A DNA stretch of 64,000 nucleotides from Lepidurus packardi. Taxonomy: Eukaryota > Arthropoda > Branchiopoda > Notostraca > Triopsidae. The notes under the pieces are model-generated. The model did not search any database. It had not been told where the DNA came from and was given only the letters and a program-made list of their open reading frames with translations. Positions 10,211-21,864 of this stretch are shown piece after piece (position 1 is the stretch's first letter; each line of letters opens with the position of its first letter). Made by a program: the position numbers and the translations under genes. The stretch covers positions 4,794,565 to 4,858,564 of the forward strand of contig JAKZAN010000001.1 of NCBI GenBank assembly GCA_023053545.1, written 5' to 3'.

Positions 10211-11443
10211 ATGATGCGCTCACCTGAGCCCTCCTCCAGAGGGAGGAGGGACATCACTCGCGGTGACTCAACAAACAATGAGAATAACCCCGAGAGCATG
10301 GAAACCAACGCGGCCTCGCTCGAACCCCCGAAAAAGAAAAAGGTTAAAGACTTTCCGAATCCGAATAACCCTTCCGAAATGTTCGAATCCCTCAGAAAAC
10401 AAAACGAAGAGCTGTCAAACCAAGTGACAATCCTCAATTGCAAAGTCGAGGACCTTCTCCCAATTGCTGAATGTGTTCCCCAGCTTCAAGCGGAGGTTAA
10501 ATACCTGAGAGAACTCATCAACAAACATGGAATCCAACCAAAACCTACTCCGTCGCCAATGGAAGGTCCTTGGTCCGTGGTAAACCGAAAACGGCCTTTA
10601 CCCAAATCAACAAAGCCCGCCGCCTCCCCTATTCAATCAAGCCAACCCAGCCCGACGAATTACCAAAGACGACAACAAGATGAGCTTATCGTCTATGTTG
10701 AACAATTGAATGACGGAAAGAAGAAAGAAGTAGTCAAAAGAGAAGACTTACTACGTAATCTGGACAGGGACTTGCTTAAAAAGTTTGGCCCCAAGGCTCC
10801 CAACGTGATCGTGGCACGGAAAACGAAGAATTTAGTCGAACTCACACTTGGAAGCGAACGGGAAAAGAGTGAAACAGAGAACCTCCTTCATGACACCACT
10901 TTGGACTCACTCGGCCCGATAAAAGTAACCTGCCCGAAACCACGTAAAGATTTAGTCATCCACCAAATCCCCAAACAATTTAACTACGAAGAAATCGCCT
11001 CCCACCTGACTAGGAAAAACATAGCCACACAAATCGAGTTCACTGCTGAGTCTCTACGCTGGCTGAACCCTGACAGCACGAAAGCCTTTGGTTCAATCCT
11101 GTTCACGTGCCCTTCGACTGACGCTAAAACGAGGCTGCTTAACCGAGGCTACCTATATGCCTTCAGCAGATCTGTACAGCTCGAAGACCGCCGCCAAGAG
11201 CATTTCACACAGTGCTATAACTGTCAGAAGTACGGTCACACCGCATTTTACTGCAAAGAAACACACCCGACTTGTGGGAAATGCTCGGACAAACACAACA
11301 CGAAAGAATGCACAAACAATACAAGGAAATGCCGAAACTGCGGAAGTAATCACTACTCCTTTGAAAGTAGCTGCCCAACGCGTATTGCTGAAAGGCAAAA
11401 ACGCAACCCCACCGTTTCCCAAATCCATGCCCAAATCTATTGA
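10211..11443 (+). CDS. Non-LTR ORF1 gag-like protein, copy B
   Basis: 410 residues from the first in-frame ATG (10211; two ATGs in tandem); the frame is open further upstream but without ATG. Layout: Ser/Arg/Gly-rich N-terminus; a Lys-rich NLS-like PPKKKKVKDF (about 42-51); a likely coiled coil with leucine heptads at about 57-112; a Pro/Ser linker; an RRM-like or basic central domain; three zinc knuckles at C335/C338/H343/C348, C355/C358/H362/C367 and C374/C377/H381/C388. It is expected to trimerise and package element RNA. It ends 4 bases into the ORF2 frame. Confidence 0.9.
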   Translation: MMRSPEPSSRGRRDITRGDSTNNENNPESMETNAASLEPPKKKKVKDFPNPNNPSEMFESLRKQNEELSNQVTILNCKVEDLLPIAECVPQLQAEVKYLRELINKHGIQPKPTPSPMEGPWSVVNRKRPLPKSTKPAASPIQSSQPSPTNYQRRQQDELIVYVEQLNDGKKKEVVKREDLLRNLDRDLLKKFGPKAPNVIVARKTKNLVELTLGSEREKSETENLLHDTTLDSLGPIKVTCPKPRKDLVIHQIPKQFNYEEIASHLTRKNIATQIEFTAESLRWLNPDSTKAFGSILFTCPSTDAKTRLLNRGYLYAFSRSVQLEDRRQEHFTQCYNCQKYGHTAFYCKETHPTCGKCSDKHNTKECTNNTRKCRNCGSNHYSFESSCPTRIAERQKRNPTVSQIHAQIY

Positions 11444-14400
11444 CAGACGGAATAAAAATAATCTTCCATAACATAAGGAAAAGCAATGCTCAGCTGTCAG
11501 AAACGCTAAGAGAAGCTAACGACTTTAACGCTGACATTATAGCCATAATCGAACCCCCATCTAATCCCTCGACTCCCCTTTTTCATCACTTCACCTCATT
11601 CGAATCCCAGAGTGATTATAAAGGTGTTATATGCTTCAAAAGATGCAGAACACCTAACGTTTCTGTAGTTACCGTAACAGACTTATATTCGATTATAAAA
11701 ATAACCCCAAAAGCATTTACACCCATATTCCTAATCATTGTGTACAGAAGACATACTGAGGACCTTGCGGAGCTTATGACCGAAATCTGGAGAGAACTAC
11801 CTTCATCTTTCCAGAACGTAATTCTCTGCGGAGACTTCAACGCCCATCATTGGCACTGGGAGAACAAACCAGCAGATAAACCTGGAAGACAACTTTTCGA
11901 TTTTATTACCGAAAAAAAATTAATTCTGCTCAATAGTTGGAATGTCTGCACCTTTAACAATGAAAGAGGAGACTTTTCAACTCTCGATTTGGCCTTTGCC
12001 TCTCCAAATATTGCTTTTTTAATAGACCTGCAAATTATCGACAAAACTTTTTTCCCAAACCTATCAGATCACGAAGCCATCCGCTTGTACATCGATATTC
12101 GAATCGAAAAACCTAAACAGGAAATATGGAACTACAACAAAACAAACTGGCCAAAACTAAATGCGGACCTGGAACTAACACTACAGAGGATAAAGGAGGC
12201 ACTGTCCGACATAGATACAGTGGAAAAACTCGACACCGCAGTTAACCTTTTAACTGAAGCTCTCTACAACTGCGCCCAGGTACACATACCCAAAAGAAAC
12301 ATTACGAATCGAAAAAACCCGTGGTGGAATAACCAGCTCAATCTGCTTCGAAAGGATGTAGCAAAATCACTCAGGGCTTACCGTGTCTTCCCAAGCTCGC
12401 TTAACGAACGCAAGTGGAAAGATGCTAGAAATAGCTATACGACAAAAGTACGCATCACCAAGGAAGAATACTGGAAGCGAAAATTAGACACTTCAGATTC
12501 TCGAGTGTTATGGAACCTGGAAAGAAAATTTCGTGAATCAAGAAATTCTCTCTCCCTAGACCAACTTCTGGACGACAATCGTAAACCTTTTGCCAATGAA
12601 ATCTCGAAGCTTAATTACCTTGCTGCTAAACTTCTCGATTGTAAAAGCTTCCCTCCCTCCACTGTAAACCAACATAAACAAACAAGACGTACACACCCAC
12701 AAAAGACTAGACAAAAAGACTTACCAACTGTGACTTTAGAAGAATTGGAACAAATAGTTCACTCCTTACCGAATATGAAAGCGCCTGGAATTGACTGCAT
12801 ACAACCAATCCTAATTAAAAAGACGTGGCAAACAATAAAAAGGACCACTATGGACATCTTTAATTCTAGCCTCAGACTATGTCACTTCCCCACTGCATGG
12901 AAAACAGCAAAAATATTAGCTCTTCCAAAGCCAAATAAGGCTGACTACTCTAGCTTTAAAAACTTTCGCCCGATTGCCCTCTTGCCCTGTCTAGGCAAAG
13001 TCCTTGAAAAAGCAATCGCAGCCAAATTGTCGGAAATGTTAGAGAGTCATAAAGCCCTGTCTAACAACCAATGGGGTTTCCGACCAAACAGGTCAACGAC
13101 AAACGCGATGCTGCAATTGTCAGACAAAGTGCTTTCCGGCTTTGACAACGGCAAAGTAACCTCAGCTCTGTTACTGGATATCGAAGGCGCATTCAATAAC
13201 GTAAATCACGGAAAACTCTGCCGGGAAGCGGAAAAGAAAAAGATACCAGCTTACCTAGTAAACTGGATTAAGAGTTTTCTGGTTAACAGACGCGGCTTCA
13301 TCGCTAACGGACACAATAGGAGCGAAGCTTTTGGCATAGAAAAAGGGGTGCCTCAAGGGTCACCCCTCTCACCTGTACTGTTCACTATATACGTCGATGG
13401 AGCTCTCTCGTTAGTTAAAGCCAAGAACTCCCTATCAACGGGCTTTGCGGATGATATCCTATTAGCAACCACGAGCTCTTCCGAAAATATAAATATTGGC
13501 CGATTACAAAATGCACTAATATCGCTAGAAAAATGGGGGAAAAGACTGAGCCTAAACTTCGCCAAATCCAAAACAGAGCTTATACATTTCTCCCGAAAAC
13601 GTTTCCAAGACCCCGTTCCTCTGGAGTGGGGAGAAGAAATTATCCACGCAAAAAACAGTGTACGGTACCTAGGCCTACAATATGATTCAAGGCTCGACTG
13701 GTCAGCCCACGCAAGTCTTCTCGCTTCCAAGGGCAGCCACACCATCTTCAAATTAAGAAAACTAGTGCAATTCATCCCCTCCATAAGAATAGATCAACTA
13801 ACAACTATAGTCAAGAGCACACTGTACTCAAGAATATTATATGGGTTACCTGCCTTGGCGAATGCGAATCTGCAGAACCTACTCCCTGTGCGAGCGCTAC
13901 ACAGGCAAGCGCTCTTACTCATCACCGGCGCCCTAAAAACCACCCCTACTGCATCCCTCGAAGTAGAAGCGGGTATCCCTCCTTTAGATCTTCTCACGTT
14001 GAAAACGCTCCTACGATTCGCCCAGAAACTACCGGACGGACCAATTACGAAACCAAAACACGGAAGGTATAACACTTGCACCCAGAGAATGATATCTTAC
14101 AAGAATACTTACCCCATATCGGACAAATCCATGAACAAAAAGGCTGCGATGAACCTCATCATTCTTCAAAAATGGCAAAAGAAATGGTCTGACGCATCAT
14201 CAACACTCAGAGACTTACATGTTACCCCGACCTTAAAACCAATTTGTAAACTCAAACTAGACAGAAAGACAATATCGACACTCATAAAATTAAGAACTGC
14301 CCATTTCTCGACTAAGACTTACCTCCACAGAATAAGAAAGACCGACGAGACGACCTGCACCTGCAACGGACTTTCAAAACAAGACCTTATACATGTTTTT

Positions 14401-14562
14401 TTCCACTGCAGACTACTCAACAGACAACGAGCACTGCTGCTCAGACATCTTTCAAGAAAAAGACTACACTTTAATCCGGACAATATTCTGACGAATACAA
14501 CAGTTTTCCCCGCGACTCATATCTTTGCAACAGAGGCACTCAACATCCTAAAGAGCAATTAG
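11440..14562 (+). CDS. Non-LTR ORF2 endonuclease-reverse transcriptase, copy B
   Basis: Same organisation as copy A ORF2 with Ser instead of Pro in the HFSTK segment near base 14309. The ORF2 frame is open only from 11392; no ATG occurs between there and residue 113 (inside the endonuclease). The frame is entered at the TATTGA overlap with the ORF1 stop. Expression therefore needs stop-coupled reinitiation at a non-AUG codon or a -1 shift from ORF1. Confidence 0.9.
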   Translation: MTDGIKIIFHNIRKSNAQLSETLREANDFNADIIAIIEPPSNPSTPLFHHFTSFESQSDYKGVICFKRCRTPNVSVVTVTDLYSIIKITPKAFTPIFLIIVYRRHTEDLAELMTEIWRELPSSFQNVILCGDFNAHHWHWENKPADKPGRQLFDFITEKKLILLNSWNVCTFNNERGDFSTLDLAFASPNIAFLIDLQIIDKTFFPNLSDHEAIRLYIDIRIEKPKQEIWNYNKTNWPKLNADLELTLQRIKEALSDIDTVEKLDTAVNLLTEALYNCAQVHIPKRNITNRKNPWWNNQLNLLRKDVAKSLRAYRVFPSSLNERKWKDARNSYTTKVRITKEEYWKRKLDTSDSRVLWNLERKFRESRNSLSLDQLLDDNRKPFANEISKLNYLAAKLLDCKSFPPSTVNQHKQTRRTHPQKTRQKDLPTVTLEELEQIVHSLPNMKAPGIDCIQPILIKKTWQTIKRTTMDIFNSSLRLCHFPTAWKTAKILALPKPNKADYSSFKNFRPIALLPCLGKVLEKAIAAKLSEMLESHKALSNNQWGFRPNRSTTNAMLQLSDKVLSGFDNGKVTSALLLDIEGAFNNVNHGKLCREAEKKKIPAYLVNWIKSFLVNRRGFIANGHNRSEAFGIEKGVPQGSPLSPVLFTIYVDGALSLVKAKNSLSTGFADDILLATTSSSENINIGRLQNALISLEKWGKRLSLNFAKSKTELIHFSRKRFQDPVPLEWGEEIIHAKNSVRYLGLQYDSRLDWSAHASLLASKGSHTIFKLRKLVQFIPSIRIDQLTTIVKSTLYSRILYGLPALANANLQNLLPVRALHRQALLLITGALKTTPTASLEVEAGIPPLDLLTLKTLLRFAQKLPDGPITKPKHGRYNTCTQRMISYKNTYPISDKSMNKKAAMNLIILQKWQKKWSDASSTLRDLHVTPTLKPICKLKLDRKTISTLIKLRTAHFSTKTYLHRIRKTDETTCTCNGLSKQDLIHVFFHCRLLNRQRALLLRHLSRKRLHFNPDNILTNTTVFPATHIFATEALNILKSN

Positions 14563-14729
14563 CTTAAGAATATCTTCCTAACTTAAGTTGGCATTCGTGC
14601 GAAGACCAACTGGTACACTATGTGAAGCCATCAAGTTGTTTGTGTCACTGTAAACCCTAAGTCAGCAACGAGCATTAGCTCACGCTACAAATACACGGTA
14701 AAAAAAAAAAAAAAAAAGAGAATACAAGT

Positions 14730-17340
14730 TTGCCTTGAAATAAACTTTGAAATGACTTTTTACTCGTTTATTACTGCTGATTTTGAGATGTTTTTGACTT
14801 TCCTTCAGTTCCAAATGAGCTGTTTTGCTCCCTCCCCCCGTAATACGTACTTGCGTATTTGTTGTACCCATAGAGCGCTCCCTGTAATACGTACTTGCTT
14901 ATTAGAAATAGACGAAATAACAATGTCTGAACCTTACAAATTGGATTTTCCGGATGCAAAGTCTACAAAACTTCTCTTAAAAGGTGCTCTCATCCATCCT
15001 ATTCTTCAGAAGTAGCCCCTAATCACAACGCAGGGACCATCTTATTTTTACTCATACCCAAATCCTCCACATTTGGTGCCGTGACCAGGATGAGCCGCAC
15101 AGAAACGAAGTCCATTGATTGAGTGAAGATCAAATCCTCTCTACTTTCTGAACCCATCGTTAATACCTTCGAAACAATGAATAACCTTGAGCAAGAAGAC
15201 GCCCCCACGAAACAAGAAGCCACTGCTGATCTACTGAGCTCCCTCGAAGAATACCTTCAAGACTTGAAAGTCCTTTATCAAGAAATCGAAGACAAGTGAC
15301 CTCGAAGACGTCCTGAAAACTCATTTCGACGTCCTGAAAAAACTAAAGCAATCGTGGAATGGTCCCGACCAGTGATGAATTGAATAGTTTCCTCGATCTT
15401 CATACTATCGTCGATTTGTGAAAGGTTTTGCTGACATTGCCAAGCCGCTATATAAACTAACCGAAAAGAATGTTCCCTTTGAGTGGTCCGTGTTATGTGA
15501 GGAAGCTTTGACAGATCTTAAACGGCTCCTTTCTTCAACTCCTGTACTCGCTTTTCCTGATCTGTCCCAAACACTTCTAGTGGACAGCGACGCCAGTAAT
15601 ATTGGGCTAGGAGCCGTGTTGTCACAAGAAATTGACGCTGTTGAACGTCCTATAGCATATGCAAGTCCATGCTTGATGAGACCATTTACTGTGTAACGCG
15701 GAAGGAGCTCCTGGCAGTTAAATTTGCTGTAATGCAATTTAGCCACTCTCTTCTGGGGAGACCGGTTATGCTTCGGACGGATAACATTTGCCGTGGCCTG
15801 GATGAAAACTTGCAAGGAACCAACTGGACAGACTTTGCGATGGCTGAACTTGTTTGAATCGTATCAGTTCACAATTGAACAGCGGCCTGGACCAAAGCGT
15901 GGGAATGCGGATGCACTCTCAAGAAGACCATGTTCACAATGTGGACGTCATGAAGGAGTGGACGAAGAAGAAAAGAATGTCACATGGACCACAACGAGAT
16001 GTCGTGTTAAATCATGTGGAATTGGCTAGTGACGGTAGCGTCGTAGTATCCCAGGAAGAAGACGAGGAGATGAAAGTTATCAAGAGATGTTTACAAGAAC
16101 TTTATAAACCGTGTCTGCAAGCTATGAGTCAGCCGTTGCGCAGCTACTGGGCCCAAAGGAAAATGTGAGTCTTCGTGGTGGCGGGTTTTACGGCGAATGG
16201 ATTTCGACAAACGGATCTCAGCACCTGCATCTTGTGCCTAAAGCAAAGCAAGAGGAAATCTTCAGAAGTTACCACGGTGGTAATTCTGGGGCTCATATGG
16301 GAAGTAAAAACATCTTAGAAAAATTGCGATCACGTTTGTATTGGCCCAAGATGCGGAACAATGTTGAAGGGTGGTGTAAAGGCTGCGTGACATGTGTGCA
16401 GCGAAATCCTCCATCCCAAAAGACTAGAGCGCCATTGAACCCTGTGCAACCTAGATTTCCAAGTGACATTGTAGCTATGGATATACTGGGTCCTCTGCCT
16501 GAAACAGTAGATCATTATCGCTATAGTTTGGTTGTCGGGGATTTGTTCCCAAAGTGGGTGGAGGCATATCCTATTCCAGATCAGGAAGCCACTACTATCG
16601 CCACCAAGCTCTATGGGGAATACATGAGAAGGTATGGAGTGCCGCTTCAGCTTCATTCCGAGCAAGGTAGAAGTTTTGAATCAAGAACTGTGAGCGAAAT
16701 CTGCCGGTTGCTCAAAATCAAGAAAACTAGAACTACTTCATACCATCCGGAGAGTGAGGAATGTATTGAAAGGGCCAATAGGACGATTTTAGCAGGCCTC
16801 AGTAAACTCATCGACGAAGGTGATGAAACCTGTGTTGCCTAGTGTTTTACTTGCGTACCGGACGAGTGTTCAAAGTTCCTCGACTTTCACTCCTGCACGT
16901 TTACAATTTGGTAGACCGTTGTTCTTACCAGAAGATAGAGTTTTCGGTGGTGGTACCAGTTTCAACGTCTCAATACGCGGCAAAACTGGAGACAACTCTT
17001 CCTACCATTTTTGAACAAGCTCGAACACGGTTGGGATTTGCACAATGTTATCAGAAGATTTATTACGACAGCAAAACTTTAAACCAGGAAATCCAAATGG
17101 GGGACTCCGTTTGGCTCTTCAATCCTTCCCCGAAGAGAGGAAAGTTCCCCAAGTTTCACCGACCTTGGACGGTTATGAAACGAATTTCGGATCAAGTTGT
17201 CCACATTAAAAACACCATTTCGGGTGCATATGAACAATTTAAAGAAGGGACACCATTAAGGCGAGTGACCATTATGCAAAGCCGGACTTTCGCTACCATT
17301 AAAGGTACCATTCCCGACAGGAAAAAAATAGACAAACGTT
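14730..17340 (+). mobile_element. Gypsy remnant, long form, unit B
   Basis: Same order and same frame breaks as unit A: LTR-like 14820-15071, gag stub 15177-15299, RNase H from about 15400, integrase to 16842, C-terminal module to about 17310. One extra difference: an A is missing in the run near 16163 (GGAAAATG versus GGAAAAATG in A and F), which breaks the integrase frame upstream of the HHCC finger. The Glu replacing the second catalytic Asp is retained. Confidence 0.85.
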
Positions 17341-17478
17341 ACACAATAAAATTTGTATTAAAGAAAATTCACTCGGAGGATACAAAAAATCACCACACAA
17401 AAATCACGATAATTTTCACGCAAAATACGGAAATTTCACTGAAACGAATAGCCAGACATCTTAGAACCCACATTAATG

Positions 17479-19139
17479 CTACGGTTTAGAATTTTGAGCG
17501 ATAGCTTGACCGACTCGAACGATTTGCCCAAGCTGGACGGTAAATTTAAAGTCCTTGGGGGCCTGAAAAATAAGGACCATTGTAGAGCCAAAGTTAAACT
17601 CACCGAATACTTCACCTTTCTCCTGATGGAGACCCTCCCCGCCTGCACGTTCCTTGCGGAAGTTGTAGTCCGTCGTCCTGCGACGTCCGGCACGACAGTT
17701 TGTTTCCAATTCCTACAATACAAAGAAAAGAAAACTGTTAAGTCACTTTCAAAAACGCAAACTCGTCGACTAACTTACTGGATCTTTATAGACTCGTATG
17801 GAGCCGACATTGGTAGCGCCGACCGCTGTCATGCTGAACAAGCCGTACTGCCACTGGCCAAAGTAAACGGCTCGCTCGTTGAGGGCAAGTAAGCCGGGGA
17901 CCCATTTGGAAACGCTTGGGTTCACACTAAGGAGTTCCCCTAAGATAATATTCCGGTTAGTAACACCCTTTGTTGTTCTCATGGCGAATTACCTGGAAAG
18001 TGTCGCCGCAATGAAATATCCCATTCAACGGGGGAATGAAACCGATGGTAGTCCCCGGGCGCCAGATAGATGACACAGTAGTGGAGGCCGGAGGTTGGGG
18101 ACCCTGTTGAGAGTTGCACCAGTTCAGAGGGTCCCAAAAACTGGCTCAGGGAGTAATACACCCCCTTCACCTGTCCCAACAGTCCATTCCGGTCCACTGC
18201 GCCCAAATGGAGGACTTTCCCATCGGCTGGTGACACCTGTTGTAGAAAACAAACAATATTTAGTACGAGAGACGAGTGCATAAAAACCCCCATCAACTTA
18301 CAATGCAGTCCGTAGTGTTGATAGGGCGTGCGCCTGGTTTAAACGGCCGTCGAAAAAATTCGCCGATGCTGGAGTAGTCGGACAGGTTGTCCGATGCGGC
18401 TTCTTCGACGTTTACGCCAAACGTCCGCGCGTAGAACCCAAGGACCGGCTTCCTCATCCACCGAGGCAAACGGGTGTTGGCCAGTCGTCCCCAGGTGCGC
18501 GACAGGGTCGCCCAGGGCAAGCTGCGATAAGCACGTACCTGTTAACCAAGATAAAAGCATATTAGGTACTTGACTCACATAGCAATTGCTACGCCAGATA
18601 GATACAGAAGATCGTATTAGTCAAAAGAAATTCCCTTAGGGGATTGTATTGATCTTACCTTAAAGGCTCGCGCACAGGCATGCCACGAACGAGGCAAAGC
18701 GATCCGTGGAGCAGCGTCATCTGTTAAGTAAAAAACACAAGTAAAGTGTTAGGGAGACTGAAAAAAGGTCCCATAATATATATCACAGAAAAATACGTAC
18801 GTACAACAAACGTACATAGCAAACAACATACAGAAAAAAGCTGCTTAGGATTTCAGGAGAATTCGGACATCCATGACCTCCAAAGTACAACAAGACGATA
18901 AGGACTTCGTTCACAATTTTTTATGGGTATTTCTGAAAAATAAAAACCGATTAGGACTCCTGTTACAACTCTGTTGCTTTCTTATCGAAAGGGAAAAATC
19001 ACAGCACTCGCGGTTGAAACTATTTGGCTAAGCTTCTTCTAAGACTAGATGTACTTGAATGGCAAACAAAAAGGCAAAAAACGCTTACCCATGGTCCAGG
19101 CAACCCGGATGAAATAAGGAACCTTTTAAGGTTGAAAAA
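17479..19139 (-). CDS. PISD: Phosphatidylserine decarboxylase, type 1 copy, unit B
   Basis: Exons (minus): 18659-18720, 18302-18538, 17993-18236, 17779-17939 and 17479-17712 (stop 17481-17479), with a tentative 5' exon 19089-19139. Splice sites and phases match unit A. It keeps DYHRFHSP and FGST. Differences from A are few: Phe for Leu in FFRRPFKP, Asn for Tyr in TTDYNFRK. With A it is one of the two copies without catalytic-motif damage in the five main exons. The N-terminal targeting and membrane part is unresolved. Confidence 0.85.
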
Positions 19140-19219
19140 CTGAGGGCACAATACACGAAAACTTTGGGAGAAAATGCAAAAGGCTCCTTCCTGGTTAACG
19201 ATAGCAAGAAGACTTACCA

Positions 19220-19420
19220 AAACAAGTGACAACAATGAAAGTTATAGCGTCACTTGGCGTCACTTCCGGGGTGGCCAGATCATTGCGTCATTGGTTCCCG
19301 AACCCGCTTCCTTCGGGTTGCTATCCCCAGCATCAACGGTAGAGGGTTGGACGAATAGGCGATATGTTGACGCCCTCTTTACCGGTGTCTGGGCGACACT
19401 TGATTAATATGGCGGCAAAA
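19220..19420. promoter_or_regulatory. Shared PISD/NOG1 promoter region, unit B
   Basis: Near-identical to the unit A region: CACTTCCGGGG, CATTGCGTCAT, the AACCCG...CGGGTT hairpin and AATATGGCGGC. Between here and about 19800 no coding segment is visible. Confidence 0.4.
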
Positions 19421-19808
19421 CAACTCCTGTATGACACCTATAAATAGTCCAAAAATATGAGTTCCCTGGTTTCACCGACTGTGGAAAAGAATACGGGGTA
19501 GAACCAGGAGTGCATGATAGAAATGGGTCGGGTGAACGTAAGCTTGGTTAATTTCTAGTTAAGTATTCATATTTTTATGTATACTAATAACAGCTGGAAA
19601 GACAAATTCAGATGCAAAACCTGATGAGAGAACGCGTGGTAGCCACACAGATAGCTCGAGCATGAGAATAGCTATATTGGATTGGAGTTTTTTCTATTGT
19701 GAGTGCATTAGGAAGGATTGATGGGTAACAAACTTCAAACTCTCTATACTAACATACTTACAGTGCTTGTACCTTTCATGTTTCTCACCTTCAAGTTATA
19801 AAAGGACC

Positions 19809-20545
19809 AGAAGACCTGGCCTACTATTGCCCTGATTTCTGAGCAATGCGGACACAGCCTTGAAGAACAGATTCATCTCTTTGAGAGCATCAAGCCACTA
19901 TTTACTAAAGGTATATGCTTCATTATCCAGTGTGATATTTTTACTAATATTTGCTTTATTAGCCCATGCTTGTTACTTTCAAAAAGCGTTCGAGAATGAT
20001 CATGTCCCAATTGTGCAAATGTCTACCGTCACCGAAGAAGGAGTAGTGGAAGTAAAGACAGACGTAAGGGCGGATTATTTATTGGTTTTCTGGTGTTCAA
20101 TTTGGATTGTCTAGGCTTGTGAGCGTTGATTGCTAGCTCATCGTGTGGAAGGCAAGATGCGTAGCTAGAAGGTAGAAGGCGTCTTGAACCGTCTAAACGT
20201 AGGCGAACCCAGGCGAAAAGATAACGTTGTTCGTCCAGTTTGCATTCCGGACTCTGTTTCGCAGAAGAAAGCAGCTCAAGCTGAGAAGGAGAAAACAAAA
20301 AGCACGGGACGAGCTATCGAATTGGAACAAGGGGACGACCACATTGTGGATTACAGAAAGAATTATGACCTGCCATACGACTTCAAATACGACAAAATTC
20401 CAGAATTCTGATAAAACAAAAACATTGCCGACTACATTGATCCGGATCTTATGGTGGTTAGTTTACCGTTTTATCTCCGGCCGGTTTTTTTACTTTGTTA
20501 TAAAAAAAAAAAAAGAAATTGGAGCAGTTGGAAAAGGCTAACTGG
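19809..20545 (+). pseudogene. GTPBP4: NOG1/GTPBP4 pseudogene, 3'-deleted, unit B
   Basis: Same three exon-like pieces and the same premature stops as unit A, including TGA-TAA after KIPEF. A missing A near 19605 shifts coordinates upstream. Poly-T/poly-A around 20490-20515 marks the former polypyrimidine tract of the intron before the deleted exons. It ends in KLEQLEK-like sequence joined to the 3' flank. Confidence 0.8.
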
Positions 20546-20592
20546 GTAGTTTCGAAATCAGTTATGGCCCTTGAAATTAAATCTGGAAGGAC

Positions 20593-21720
20593 TTGAGAAG
20601 AGAATACAAGTTTGCCTTGAAATAAACTTTGAAATGACTTTTTACTCGTTTATTACTGCTGATTTTGAGATGTTTTTGACTTTCCTTCAGTTCCAAATGT
20701 GCTGTTTTGCTCCCTCCCCCCGTAATACGTACTTGCGTATTCGTTGTACCCATAGAGCGCTCCCTGTAATACGTACTTGCTTATTAGAAATAGAAAAAAT
20801 AACAATGTCTGAACCTTACAAATCGGATTTTCCGGATGCAAAGTCTACAAAACTTCTCTTAAAAGGGGCTCTCATCCATCCTATTCTTCAGAAGTAGCCC
20901 CTAATCACAACGCAGGGACCATCTTATTTTTACTCATACCCAAATCCTCCACATTTGGTGCCGTGACCAGGATGAGCCGCACAGAAACGAAGTCCATTGA
21001 TTGAGTGAAGATCAAATCCTCTCTACTTTCTCAACCCATAGTTAATACCTTCGAAACAATGAATAACCTTGAGCAAGAAGACGCCCCCACGAAACAAGAA
21101 GCCACTGCTGATCTCCTGAGCTCCCTCGAAGAATACCTTCAAGACTTGAAAGTCCTTTATCAAGAAATCGAAGACAAGTGACCTCGAAGACGTCCTGAAA
21201 ACTCATTTCGACGTCCTGAAAAAACTAAAGCAATCGTGGAATGGTCCCGACCAGTGATGAATTGAATAGTTTCCTCGATCTTCATACTATCGTCGATTTG
21301 TGAAAGGTTTTGCTGACATTGCCAAGCCGCTATATAAACTAACCGAAAAGAATGTTCCCTTTGAGTGGTCCGTGTTATGTGAGGAAGCTCTTACAGATCC
21401 TAAACGGCTCCTTTCTTCAACTCCTGTACTCGCTTTTCCTGATCTGTCCAAAACACTTCTAGTGGACAGCAACGCCAGTAATATTGGGCTAGGAGCCGTG
21501 TTGTCACAAGAAATTGACGGTGTTGAACGGCCTATAGCATATGCAAGTCCATGCTTGATGAGACCAGAGAGTCGTTACTGTGTAACGCGGAAGGAGCTCC
21601 AGGCAGTTAAATTTGCTGTAATGCAATTTAGCCACTATCTCTTTTAGCACTTAGCTATTATGCAAGCCGGACTTGCGCTACCATTAAAGGTACCATTCCC
21701 GACAGGAAAAAAATAGACAA
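20593..21720 (+). mobile_element. Gypsy remnant, short (internally deleted) form, unit C
   Basis: The leader, gag stub and RNase H start are as in the long form. Within RNase H (after FAVMQFSHYL, about 21640) about 1.5 kb is missing, and the sequence resumes at the IMQ(A/S)R segment near the pol end. The RNase H catalytic motif reads SNAS, with Asn where the long form has Asp. The unoccupied non-LTR target AAGAGAATACAAGT lies at about 20597-20610 and reads into TTTGCCTTG. Confidence 0.85.
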
Positions 21721-21864
21721 ACGTTACACAATAAAATTTGTATTGAAGAAAATTCACTGAGAGGATACAAAAAATCACCACACAAAAAATCACGATAATT
21801 TTCACGCAAAGTACGGAAATTTCACTGAAACGAATAGCCAGACATCTTAGAACCCACATCAATG

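Larger units (their letters stand above)
9996..14717 (+). mobile_element. Non-LTR retrotransposon, complete copy B
   Basis: Full-length 4.72-kb element: 5' UTR 9996-10210, ORF1 10211-11443, ORF2 11440-14562, 3' UTR to 14699 and an 18-A tail to 14717. It is flanked by a perfect 14-bp duplication (12 bp if the A residues are assigned to the tail). The insertion lies in the flank between NOG1 of one unit and the gypsy remnant of the next. Both ORFs are open, so it is structurally competent. The 5' UTR includes a T-rich tract at about 10060-10070; no promoter motif is certain. Confidence 0.93.
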
